Shown here piece after piece: positions 40,853-48,464 of a stretch of 64,000 nucleotides of DNA. Every line of letters starts with the position of its first letter. Positions within the stretch are counted from its first letter, which is position 1. The notes beneath the pieces are model-generated. The model did not search any database and was not told the origin of the DNA. It was given only the letters and a program-made list of their open reading frames with translations. Source of the stretch: JBKHAJ01 sp964641125 (GTDB taxonomy: Bacteria; Spirochaetota; Spirochaetia; SPDA01; CAZSGZ01); contig CAZXMO010000003.1 in NCBI GenBank assembly GCA_964641125.1, positions 33,265 through 97,264 on the forward strand, written 5' to 3'. The translations under genes were made by a program, and so were the position numbers.

Positions 40853-41644
40853 ATGGACAGTACTATTCGGATTCTCGAGCTCTCAATCGCGGAACAGAAA
40901 AGGGGCGGGAGCTGCGTTGTCGTCACCGTCGTCGAGACCGGCGGAGACTCGCCTGCAAAATCCGGATTCAAGCTTCTCGTGACATCGGGAGGGGAGCTTC
41001 ACGGTACCGTGGGGGGCGGCGCTCTGGAGCACGCTGCAGTCGAGCATGCGAAGGAGCTCTTGAGCACAGCAAAAAGCGAGGTCGTCGATTACGACCTGGC
41101 ATCACTGAGAATGAAATGCGGCGGACGGGTTACCCTCTTCTACGAATACCTGTCTGCGGCGAAGCTGATCGTTCTGTTCGGCGGCGGTCATGTCGCCGAA
41201 TCCCTGGCGCCGATTCTCGAAACATCCGGCTTCAGCGCGGTCGTCTACGACCCCAGGGAAGAGATCGTAAAGAAACATCACACGAGAAACCGTACGGCTT
41301 TCCTCGGCGAATACGCCGATATCTCCGGCGTCTTTGAATATCTCGGTTCGGGATATTGCTTTATCGCGACCCACGGGCACGTCCATGACACCGACGTTCT
41401 GAGGCAGGTCCTCCTGTCGGACAAACCGATGAGCTACATCGGAATGATCGGATCGAAGAACAAGATACGGACCGCCTTGAAAACTCTCGCCGACGAGGAT
41501 ATCATCATCCCCCCGTGTTTATACGCCCCCGTCGGGCTGAATATCGGGGGGGACACCGCCGGGGAGATAGCCGTTTCCATCGCCTCGGAAATTCTCGCGG
41601 TGGCCTACGGAAAAGAGGCTCCCCATATGAGGGATACGCTGTAG
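40853..41644 (+). CDS. xdhC: XdhC/CoxI-family molybdenum hydroxylase maturation protein
   Basis: 263 residues. The N-terminal domain has the family's GELHGTVGGGALE motif near residue 55. The C-terminal Rossmann domain holds LIVLFGGGHVAESLAPIL and YIGMIGSKNKI. XdhC proteins bind the molybdenum cofactor and help insert the terminal sulfido (or selenido) ligand into xanthine-dehydrogenase-type enzymes. It is the last gene of the plus-strand unit and abuts the convergent transporter gene with no spacer. It should mature the hydroxylase at 18-22 kb. Confidence 0.88.
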   Translation: MDSTIRILELSIAEQKRGGSCVVVTVVETGGDSPAKSGFKLLVTSGGELHGTVGGGALEHAAVEHAKELLSTAKSEVVDYDLASLRMKCGGRVTLFYEYLSAAKLIVLFGGGHVAESLAPILETSGFSAVVYDPREEIVKKHHTRNRTAFLGEYADISGVFEYLGSGYCFIATHGHVHDTDVLRQVLLSDKPMSYIGMIGSKNKIRTALKTLADEDIIIPPCLYAPVGLNIGGDTAGEIAVSIASEILAVAYGKEAPHMRDTL

Positions 41645-42223
41645 TCAGCTCTTCCGTTCGGGATGCGCAGCGAACGTATCATCACCGTATCCCTTCGAGC
41701 GTGCCGCGAGGTAGATCTGCTCACCCTGCGCGAGGACGGTAAACAGCACCGCTTCGATAAAAGTCTTCAGGCCCTTGAACGGTGTTCCCCTGAAGCCTCC
41801 GCGCATGCGGACCGTATACCATACGACCCGAACCTTTTCTCCTACCGAGGCGAGAGAATTGAGGGCCACCGTAAAGGCGAATCCCAGGCCTCCCAGTCCC
41901 GCCCTCCGGAAGAGCAATTCGATCTTTCTCGCTGAGATCCGGCGTCTCAAGAATTCGATAAGGAGGAGAAAGACGAAAGCTTTCCCGGCAAAAACAAAAC
42001 CGTCCGTAAGGGGTACTGCGGGTACCGCGAAACCGATAACGACCGGAGCGGCCACCACCAGCCAAAACCTCAAGGCGGTTATGCACCGGGGGAAGGTCGG
42101 TACGCTCGCAAAAAGAATGAGAACACCCCCTAAGGAAATGAGCGAGCCGATCCCGGTGAAAACCGCATTACTTACAAAGAGAAGGATCCACACTCCGGTA
42201 CGGAATCTATCACCCGTTTTCAT
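41645..42223 (-). CDS. ECF transporter T component (CbiQ/EcfT-like)
   Basis: 192 residues with four to five hydrophobic segments and a cytoplasmic C-terminal part. The run RMRGGFRG with a later ARSKGYG stretch resembles the coupling motifs (A-R-G type) of EcfT proteins, which hold the ATPases to the substrate-binding S component. The gene overlaps the S-like component by 14 bases. Short length for the family (usual about 230-260) is notable. The call rests as much on context with the double ATPase as on sequence. Confidence 0.7.
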   Translation of the reverse strand: MKTGDRFRTGVWILLFVSNAVFTGIGSLISLGGVLILFASVPTFPRCITALRFWLVVAAPVVIGFAVPAVPLTDGFVFAGKAFVFLLLIEFLRRRISARKIELLFRRAGLGGLGFAFTVALNSLASVGEKVRVVWYTVRMRGGFRGTPFKGLKTFIEAVLFTVLAQGEQIYLAARSKGYGDDTFAAHPERKS

Positions 42224-42836
42224 TTTGATTAAACCGCTCCTTGAGAGTTATCCCGATACCCCTCCCGGCGAGCCCCGCGGCCAAGCCCACCGCCGCCCGT
42301 ATCAGAAAGAACAGACCGAGGATGATCAGGATTCTCTCCTCTCCGATACCGAAAAATTCCGACCCGGACCGGGCGGTAGCCGCCGCCACCTGAAGGACTC
42401 GCCTCCCATAGAGAAGGCGGAGCATGATAAACCGATGAAAGAGGTTCCAACTGACCGCCGATAATCCCGCAGCCATGAATTGGACCGGACGCAGGCGGTT
42501 CCGGGGCAGAAAACAGAGCTCCATGAGGACCCCCTGGATGAGGATCGCCAGGAAAGGACCAACCTTTACCCCGCCGAAGCTCAGCAGCTTGAGGAGCGCG
42601 GCTATGATGCTGATGAATAAAACGGTACCGCGGTTCTCCACGAGGACCTTACCGGCCAGAGCGAGGATAACCCCTATCGCCGAGAGAAGCACACCGGTAA
42701 GGAAGGTGTCCGCTAAGGGTGGAAAAATCATGTGGAGGATCGAACCGAGGGTCAGCTCCACGCCCCCCCATACCGCACCGAGAAGCCCGATGGTAATCCA
42801 GTTCCTCAAAGTCCAGTCCTTAAGAGTCCGGTTCAT
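42210..42836 (-). CDS. Probable ECF transporter substrate-binding (S) component
   Basis: 208 residues with about six hydrophobic segments. An early ITIGLLGAVWGGVELTLGS stretch has the small-residue helix 1 seen in S components. Directly follows the double ECF ATPase and precedes the T component, so the three genes form a full transporter. The substrate is unknown and none of the well-known vitamin motifs were recognised. The neighbours (MocA, XdhC, carbamoyltransferases) point to a metal, a pterin precursor or a purine-like compound. Confidence 0.65.
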   Translation of the reverse strand: MNRTLKDWTLRNWITIGLLGAVWGGVELTLGSILHMIFPPLADTFLTGVLLSAIGVILALAGKVLVENRGTVLFISIIAALLKLLSFGGVKVGPFLAILIQGVLMELCFLPRNRLRPVQFMAAGLSAVSWNLFHRFIMLRLLYGRRVLQVAAATARSGSEFFGIGEERILIILGLFFLIRAAVGLAAGLAGRGIGITLKERFNQNENG

Positions 42837-44275
42837 CAGTTCTCCCTCTCGGTAAATCGTGTCGAATAATCACCGGCGATGCGTCCCTTCTCCATACGGA
42901 CTACACGATCGGCGTACCTGCAGACGAGCTTGTCGTCATGGGTAATGACGAGGACCGCCGCATCCTTTTCGACAAGGTCCCCGAGACAGGAAAAGACGGC
43001 CTCTATATGCGACCAGTCCGCTCCGAGAGCAGGCTCGTCCAGAATTATCAAGTCCGGTTCGGACGCGAGGAGGGCGGCCAAAATCGTCCTGTGCTGTTCT
43101 CCCATGCTGAGGCTTCGCGGAACCCGTGCGGTAAGATCCCTAAGATCGAGCTTGTCGATCAGATCCGTAACATCACCTCTTCCGCCTGTTCCGCCGTAGA
43201 AGGCGTTGCGGGTTTCTTCATCGACGCTCCCGCAGATAAGCTGATCCGATACGCACTGAAACATCATGACCCTGCGAAACCCTCGTGCGCAGCGCAGTGA
43301 ACCCCGGGATTTGCGCTTGGCTCCGGCCAAGACCATGCCGAGGGTACTCTTGCCCGAGCCGTTGTCGCCGACAAGAGCCGTAATTTCACCGGGAAAAAGA
43401 TCGATATCGATATCCTCGAGAATCCGTTTTCCTCCGTAACCGGCGCGGATTTTACGGGCCCGTACCACCGGTTCCCGTGCATCTCCCCCCCGGGACTGGG
43501 TATTACCTGCACCCCTTACGTCCGGCAGGCTAATCCTCACGTCCTCCCATTTCCAAGGATACCGGACCCCGCAGGTTTTGAGCGCATCCGCATACGATCG
43601 GACTTCGCCGCCGGAGCAGGAGAGCACCTGTCTTCCGCCGGAGAGCAGAATAAAGCGGTCGCACCGGTCCATAAACGGTTCCGTGCGGTGATCGAAAATG
43701 ATAACGGTACACTCCTTGTCGAAACACTCGAGAACGCCGCGGAGCCTATCGATCCCCTCCTGGTCCAGATAGCCCGTCGGCTCGTCGAGGATCAAAACTT
43801 CCGGCTCTGAAGCAAGAGCCGCCGCCAGACACACCCTCTTCCTTTCTCCCGCTGAAAGTGAGAAGACATCCCTGTCGATGCAGCCGGCGGCCCCGAAGGC
43901 TTTTAGTGCTTCCAGAACCTCAGCCCGGCCGGCGGAGGCCGACCGTAGACAGGAGTGCACTTCTTCATAGACGGTGGTATGAAACATCTGCAGGAAGGGG
44001 TTCTGGAATACGATACTCGTCGAACCTTCCGGGATCCGGAGCCTTCCCCTGGTCCGGGCCCCCCGTATCTCGCGGGTCAAACCCGCGAGAGAGAGGGCGA
44101 GGCTCGACTTTCCGGCTCCCGAGGGACCCGTAATCACATACCGCTTTCCTTCTCCGAATTCGGCGGATATGTCGGACAGCAGGGTTCGGCCTCCCACCTC
44201 CAGGGTGAAGCCCGAGAGCTCGGCTACTATCCTTTCGGTTCCGCCCGATAATGTTCTGTTACACAATCCTTGCAT
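42836..44275 (-). CDS. ECF transporter ATPase with two fused ABC domains
   Basis: 479 residues. Domain one (1-235) has GPSGAGKS, LSAGERKR and VLILDEPTGYLD. Domain two (270-479) has GDNGSGKS, LSMGEQHR and LIILDEPALGADW. Fused EcfA-EcfA' ATPases power uptake with the T and S components encoded immediately downstream. It overlaps the MocA gene by 17 bases at its start. The early in-frame residues before ELSGFTLEV may not all be translated. Confidence 0.85.
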   Translation of the reverse strand: MQGLCNRTLSGGTERIVAELSGFTLEVGGRTLLSDISAEFGEGKRYVITGPSGAGKSSLALSLAGLTREIRGARTRGRLRIPEGSTSIVFQNPFLQMFHTTVYEEVHSCLRSASAGRAEVLEALKAFGAAGCIDRDVFSLSAGERKRVCLAAALASEPEVLILDEPTGYLDQEGIDRLRGVLECFDKECTVIIFDHRTEPFMDRCDRFILLSGGRQVLSCSGGEVRSYADALKTCGVRYPWKWEDVRISLPDVRGAGNTQSRGGDAREPVVRARKIRAGYGGKRILEDIDIDLFPGEITALVGDNGSGKSTLGMVLAGAKRKSRGSLRCARGFRRVMMFQCVSDQLICGSVDEETRNAFYGGTGGRGDVTDLIDKLDLRDLTARVPRSLSMGEQHRTILAALLASEPDLIILDEPALGADWSHIEAVFSCLGDLVEKDAAVLVITHDDKLVCRYADRVVRMEKGRIAGDYSTRFTEREN

Positions 44276-44828
44276 GATAATCTTCGTCGGTATCGATGTC
44301 GTAGAGGATGTTCACGTCATTCACCGGCACTCCGACCGACGGAAACTTCTCGAGCACTTTATCGAGACTCGATTCAGCAGGCTCGTTGAGAATCGCTTTT
44401 CCGACCGTGTCATCGAGGAGTACCGGATGGCCGCTCTTCCCACGGTATTCGGGAAGGATCACCGGCGCCCGCTCCGCTCGAAGAAGCTCTGTATAAGTTT
44501 CAGGGGAAATATCGGGCATGTCGCCGGGAAGCACAAAAAAGCGCTTCGAGGTTACCGCCGCCGCGCCGGTGTAAACCGAGGTGAACATGCCCCGCCGGTA
44601 GTCGTCGTTCCTGCGGGTGATCACCTCCGGATGTTCGGCGAACAACGTCTCCATTTCATCCGCCCTGAAACCGGTTACCAGGATTACCCTGCGTACTACC
44701 GAAAGTGCACGGCTGACAGCTGTTTCGATGACCGTCGAGTTTCCGTAGGGAAGGACCATCTTCCAGCGTCCCATCCGCGAAGAGAGACCCGCCGCGAGGA
44801 TAACGCAATCGCAGCCGGATCTACCCAT
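44259..44828 (-). CDS. MocA/MobA-like molybdenum cofactor nucleotidyltransferase
   Basis: 189 residues. CVILAAGLSSRMGRWKMVLPYG is the nucleotide-binding start of the MobA/MocA family, and FVLPGDMPDISPETY holds the metal-binding aspartate region. A GKSGHPVLL loop follows. MocA adds CMP to molybdopterin for xanthine-dehydrogenase-type enzymes, and the YgfJ relatives belong to selenium-dependent molybdenum hydroxylase clusters. It lies between an SDR gene (eight-base overlap) and the ECF ATPase gene. Its client is probably the hydroxylase at 18-22 kb. Confidence 0.82.
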   Translation of the reverse strand: MGRSGCDCVILAAGLSSRMGRWKMVLPYGNSTVIETAVSRALSVVRRVILVTGFRADEMETLFAEHPEVITRRNDDYRRGMFTSVYTGAAAVTSKRFFVLPGDMPDISPETYTELLRAERAPVILPEYRGKSGHPVLLDDTVGKAILNEPAESSLDKVLEKFPSVGVPVNDVNILYDIDTDEDYHARIV

Positions 44829-45588
44829 TGGTGGTGATACCCCTGCCTCCGTCTACCGGTAAGACCGCCCCCGTTATCCACGAGCTCGCCTCATCGGCCA
44901 AGAACAGCGCCGCCTCCGCTATATCGGCGGGTCTGCCGTTCCTTTTCAGGGGATGGAGATTCCTGAAGCGTTCATATGCCTCTTCGGCCTGCTTAGGAGA
45001 AAACATCTCTCTGCCGAGCTCGGTATCCTCCACTAAGCCCGGAGCGAGACAGTTGACACGGATGTTGTGCTCCGCGGCCTCTAAGGCCATCACTCCGGAG
45101 AGCATCTGCAGCGCCGCCTTGGAGGCGCAGTAGACCGCGCTTCCGGGAAAAGGCCGGTTCCCCGATATAGAGGAGATATTGATAACCGATCCTCCCCCCT
45201 TCTTCATGAGATCAAACACATGGGCGAAGAGTCTTAAAGGGCCGTAGGCGTTGACGCCCATGAGCAGATTCCACAGCTCCCTATCCGATTCGGCGATCGA
45301 TTTGAAGAGCATGACTCCCGCCGCGTTGACGAGTATTTCGAGTCTTCCGAAACGGCCCTCGGCCTCAGCGGCGAGATGCGCGAGATCATCCTCCCGGGTC
45401 ACATCGCAGGAAACGGCCAGGCAGTCCCCTCCTTGTGACCTGATCTTTCCGGCGACATCTTCCACCATTTCGATCCGCCTGCCGCATACGATGAGGGAGG
45501 CGCCGGCCCGGGCGAATCGTTCGGCGATTGCCCGCCCTATTCCCGTTCCGCCGCCGGTAATGATAGCCGTCTTTCCCTCTAAACTCAT
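44821..45588 (-). CDS. Short-chain dehydrogenase/reductase
   Basis: 255 residues. The NAD(P) motif TGGGTGIGRAIAE lies at about residues 11-23, then VNAAGVM, a serine in INISSISG, and YCASK for the catalytic Tyr-x3-Lys. The family reduces or oxidises a carbonyl; the substrate is not apparent. The ATG at 45588 is preferred over a TTG four codons upstream, although neither has a strong ribosome-binding site. It follows the ornithine carbamoyltransferase gene and precedes mocA in one operon. Confidence 0.85.
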   Translation of the reverse strand: MSLEGKTAIITGGGTGIGRAIAERFARAGASLIVCGRRIEMVEDVAGKIRSQGGDCLAVSCDVTREDDLAHLAAEAEGRFGRLEILVNAAGVMLFKSIAESDRELWNLLMGVNAYGPLRLFAHVFDLMKKGGGSVINISSISGNRPFPGSAVYCASKAALQMLSGVMALEAAEHNIRVNCLAPGLVEDTELGREMFSPKQAEEAYERFRNLHPLKRNGRPADIAEAALFLADEASSWITGAVLPVDGGRGITTNG

Positions 45589-45600
45589 AAAATCGCCCAA

Positions 45601-46539
45601 TCAGAGAATCGTCGCGATCATGAGGGCCTTTATAGTATGCTTGCGGTTTTCCGCCTCGTCCCATGCCCTTGATTGAGGTCCGTCGATGACATCGGCGGTA
45701 ACCTCGTTGCCCTTGACCGCGGGAAGACAGTGCATGAAGACGGTCTCCGCCTTTCCGGTCTTCTTCATGAGCCCGCTATTGACTTGATAGGGTCCTAGGA
45801 TCTTCCGGCGCTCCTCCATCTTGGCCTCTTCCCCCATGGAGGCCCATACGTCGGTGTAGATGACATCCGCACCTTCGACCGCCGTGTCCGGGTCCTCGAC
45901 AATCTCGACGGCCGCCCCCGATTCGGAGGCGTATCCCCTGCAGCTCTCGACGATGTCCTCACGAGGAGCGAGGTCCTTGGGGCATGCCACTGTAAAATTG
46001 ACTCCCATCTTGGCACACCCTATCATCAGACTGATTGCGACGTTGTTCCGCCCGTCTCCGACGAAGCAGAGATTGCGCCCCTCGAGTCCGCCGAAGCTCT
46101 CTTCCACCGTCATCAGGTCGGCCAAGGCTTGGGTGGGATGAAAATCATCGGTGAGTCCGTTGTAAACCGGGATACCGGAGTGCTCGGCTAAGGTTTCCAC
46201 CATTTTCTGACTGAATCCCCTGAACTGGACGGCATCGAACATTCTTCCCAAAACTCGTGCGGTATCCTCGATCGATTCCTTGGCCCCGAGCTGGATATCG
46301 CCGGTGGACAGGAAGACCGGATGTCCCCCCTCCTCTCCGAAGGCGGTTTCGAAGGCGCAGCGGGTCCGGGTGGACCTTTTCTCGAAGATGAGGGCTAAGG
46401 TATAGCCCTGGAATCTCTGATAGCGCTTCTTCTTCAGCCGCTCCTCTTTCACACGAACCGCTATATCCAGGAGCTCCCGAATCTCCGCGGGGCTGTAATC
46501 CTTGAGGGTCAGTAACGATCTTCCTTTGAACGAGCTCAT
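45601..46539 (-). CDS. Ornithine carbamoyltransferase
   Basis: 312 residues. FEKRSTRTRCAFE near residue 53 binds carbamoyl phosphate, FHPTQALADL near residue 135 and the C-terminal FMHCLPA complete the classic ornithine carbamoyltransferase pattern. It interconverts ornithine plus carbamoyl phosphate with citrulline. It could be anabolic (arginine synthesis) or catabolic with the carbamate kinase 5 kb away. It is distinct from the YgeW-like enzyme at 31.6 kb. AAAGGAG precedes the ATG, and a strong promoter lies upstream. No other arginine genes are in the window. Confidence 0.88.
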   Translation of the reverse strand: MSSFKGRSLLTLKDYSPAEIRELLDIAVRVKEERLKKKRYQRFQGYTLALIFEKRSTRTRCAFETAFGEEGGHPVFLSTGDIQLGAKESIEDTARVLGRMFDAVQFRGFSQKMVETLAEHSGIPVYNGLTDDFHPTQALADLMTVEESFGGLEGRNLCFVGDGRNNVAISLMIGCAKMGVNFTVACPKDLAPREDIVESCRGYASESGAAVEIVEDPDTAVEGADVIYTDVWASMGEEAKMEERRKILGPYQVNSGLMKKTGKAETVFMHCLPAVKGNEVTADVIDGPQSRAWDEAENRKHTIKALMIATIL

Positions 46540-46568
46540 GTTCTCTCCTTTCAGGCGGGGTTCATTTG

Positions 46569-46597
46569 TTTATAGGGGAATGATCGGCATGTGTCAA
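46569..46597 (-). promoter_or_regulatory. Promoter of the ornithine carbamoyltransferase-MocA-ECF unit
   Basis: In the minus direction: TTGACA (46597-46592), exactly 17 bases, TATAAA (46574-46569). One of the best consensus matches in the window. Expected start near 46562, about 22 bases before the ATG at 46539. Confidence 0.75.
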
Positions 46598-46614
46598 CAT
46601 TTTGTTTTTATCCA

Positions 46615-47415
46615 TTATTTTTCGCCGGAGGATGAAAAATCTCGAGCGAGATTTATAAGCTCATCGAGAAACTCGTTCCGTTCTTTTCCGGTCGCATCCG
46701 GACGGAGAACTCCTAAATCAACCCGTATTACCTCACGGGCCGTATTGAGGCCGGTCCTCTTGCGGATGATCGAGCCGTCGACGAAGAGATCGATGTAGGA
46801 TTTTCCGCTTTCGGTGATCGTCTCCGCATCGGCTCGAGCGGGAACATCGTCCTCTTCTCCCTCCCGGGCAAAGCGCTGGAACTCTCTCAGGCTCGAATGT
46901 TTGACCTTATCGAAAACTTCCTCCCGATGCTCGCCGTGGTTCGCGAGAGCCTTGTCGAGATAGACCAGCTTCTTGAGTCCGTCCTCTTCCCGAAAGGCGA
47001 TATTTTCCAGATCCTCGGAATGCCGGATAAGCATCCCCCCGATCTTAGCGTATTCCTTAGCCGTCTTGTAGTTGACGGGAAGCCGCTCAAGCTCGAGATA
47101 CTCGAGGAAGCTCTCCGCCCCGGCCTGGGTGTAGAGCCGCTTACGATCTATGTTAGCCAGCGCCTTGCATAATGCCGCTTTGGAAAGGGTAATACCGTCG
47201 AGAGTCTCTCTTATCCCCTTTTCGATTTCGTATAGTTCTTCGGAATCGATATAATCGAGGGAAACCCTTGCCGGATCCTTCCCGGTAAGGGCGGAACGGA
47301 CCGCCATGAGAGGGGAGTCCTTTCGCTTCAAGTCCGCTATACGACCGTTGAGCTCCTCGAGCCGCCTAACCACCGTGGAGGGGACTTTTCTCTTTTCTTC
47401 CCCGGATTCGTCCAT
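46615..47415 (-). CDS. Hypothetical charged protein
   Basis: 266 residues, not recognised. It is soluble, rich in Lys, Glu and Arg, mostly helical in appearance, and without cysteine clusters beyond a single cysteine or a signal peptide. A conserved-looking centre has FLEYLELERLPVNYKTAKEYAKIGGMLI, which resembles the helical segments of DNA-segregation or replication proteins, but this is only an impression. It lies downstream of the AEC transporter gene and ends 18 bases before the -35 box of the next operon. The start at the ATG at 47415 has a weak AGG upstream. Confidence 0.6.
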   Translation of the reverse strand: MDESGEEKRKVPSTVVRRLEELNGRIADLKRKDSPLMAVRSALTGKDPARVSLDYIDSEELYEIEKGIRETLDGITLSKAALCKALANIDRKRLYTQAGAESFLEYLELERLPVNYKTAKEYAKIGGMLIRHSEDLENIAFREEDGLKKLVYLDKALANHGEHREEVFDKVKHSSLREFQRFAREGEEDDVPARADAETITESGKSYIDLFVDGSIIRKRTGLNTAREVIRVDLGVLRPDATGKERNEFLDELINLARDFSSSGEK

Positions 47416-47482
47416 GCACCTATTCTAATCGTTTCTAACCAACCGGGGCAAGGTGTGCGGGCGTCTCGAGACCGCGGACTTC

Positions 47483-48445
47483 TCAAAAAACAAGGATTGC
47501 AATTACTAGGAAAACCGGAAGGGTCACCAGGCTCGCCGCGTAGGTATGGAACATACCGTTTCCTATGTGGAGCTCCTGCTCCCGGGTACCGTAGGCCCGG
47601 GCTACGATGAGGTTGTTCGTCGCCGGGGGCACCGCGGCTTGGAGTACGAAGACGATCTTTATCCCCGCCGCCATGGCCGGACGAAGACTATCGAGGGGAA
47701 GAAAAAGGAGTGCGGTTAAGACTATAGCGGGATAGGCTATCATCTTGACGATTATGAACTTAACGAATTCTCGGGAAAAGAATATGCCCGCCTTCGGAAT
47801 TGTCGCGAGTATTCCTCCCATCAAAACGAGAATGAGATTGATGGCGATGCCGCCGGTTACCGAAAACCCCTTTCTAACCATAACCGGCACGTAATCGTAG
47901 AGTCCGAAGGCGGCAATCAATACTCCCGCGGCAAGCCCGATCAGGGGCATATTGATCCGGAAACGGAAACCCTTCTCCGTGGAGCTCAACAACGACACCG
48001 TCACTCCCCAGAATATGATATTGAAGGCGAAGAAGAAAAAGAACAGATACACGATGAGGGCGTCGGGTGCTATGGCCTCGATAATAGGGAGGGGAATGTA
48101 GCCGGAGTTCTGGACGGCGAAGAGGATGATCAGATCGTTGGGGCGCTCGCTGGGAATAAGTTTTCGTCTTCCGATCAGAGCCCTGCCCAAGAGGTACTGA
48201 AATCCGATCAGCACGAAGCAGGAGACGAAAAAAATCACCATCCAGCTCCATCCCCCGGCGACGGCCTCGTCCCATCCCCGGGAAAAGCTGTCTATAAAGT
48301 AGATCGGAAAGAGGATGTTCAAGTTGATCCAAATGAGACGGTCGAGGATCCTCCTTAAGGGACCGATCTGAAAAACGAGGAGACCTAATATAATGAGTCC
48401 GAATACCTTCCCTACCGCGGGAAGCGCCTCGACGATTCCTCCCAT
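47483..48445 (-). CDS. Auxin efflux carrier (AEC) family transporter
   Basis: 320 residues with about ten hydrophobic segments. The N-terminal helices (VGKVFGLIILGLLVFQIG) and the C-terminal bundle with the QAAVPPATNNLIVARAYG crossover, containing paired prolines and an asparagine, are characteristic of AEC (MleP-like) permeases. These carry carboxylates such as malate or malonate, or other small metabolites. The phosphohexomutase gene lies 19 bases upstream. No substrate hint comes from neighbours. Confidence 0.82.
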   Translation of the reverse strand: MGGIVEALPAVGKVFGLIILGLLVFQIGPLRRILDRLIWINLNILFPIYFIDSFSRGWDEAVAGGWSWMVIFFVSCFVLIGFQYLLGRALIGRRKLIPSERPNDLIILFAVQNSGYIPLPIIEAIAPDALIVYLFFFFFAFNIIFWGVTVSLLSSTEKGFRFRINMPLIGLAAGVLIAAFGLYDYVPVMVRKGFSVTGGIAINLILVLMGGILATIPKAGIFFSREFVKFIIVKMIAYPAIVLTALLFLPLDSLRPAMAAGIKIVFVLQAAVPPATNNLIVARAYGTREQELHIGNGMFHTYAASLVTLPVFLVIAILVF

Positions 48446-48464
48446 ATATCAGATACGCCGGTCT

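Noticed and set aside
40853..41644. YqeB-type selenium-dependent hydroxylase protein instead of XdhC
   Set aside because: The GTVGGGALE motif and C-terminal Rossmann domain match XdhC/CoxI; a selenium-specific YqeB cannot be supported.
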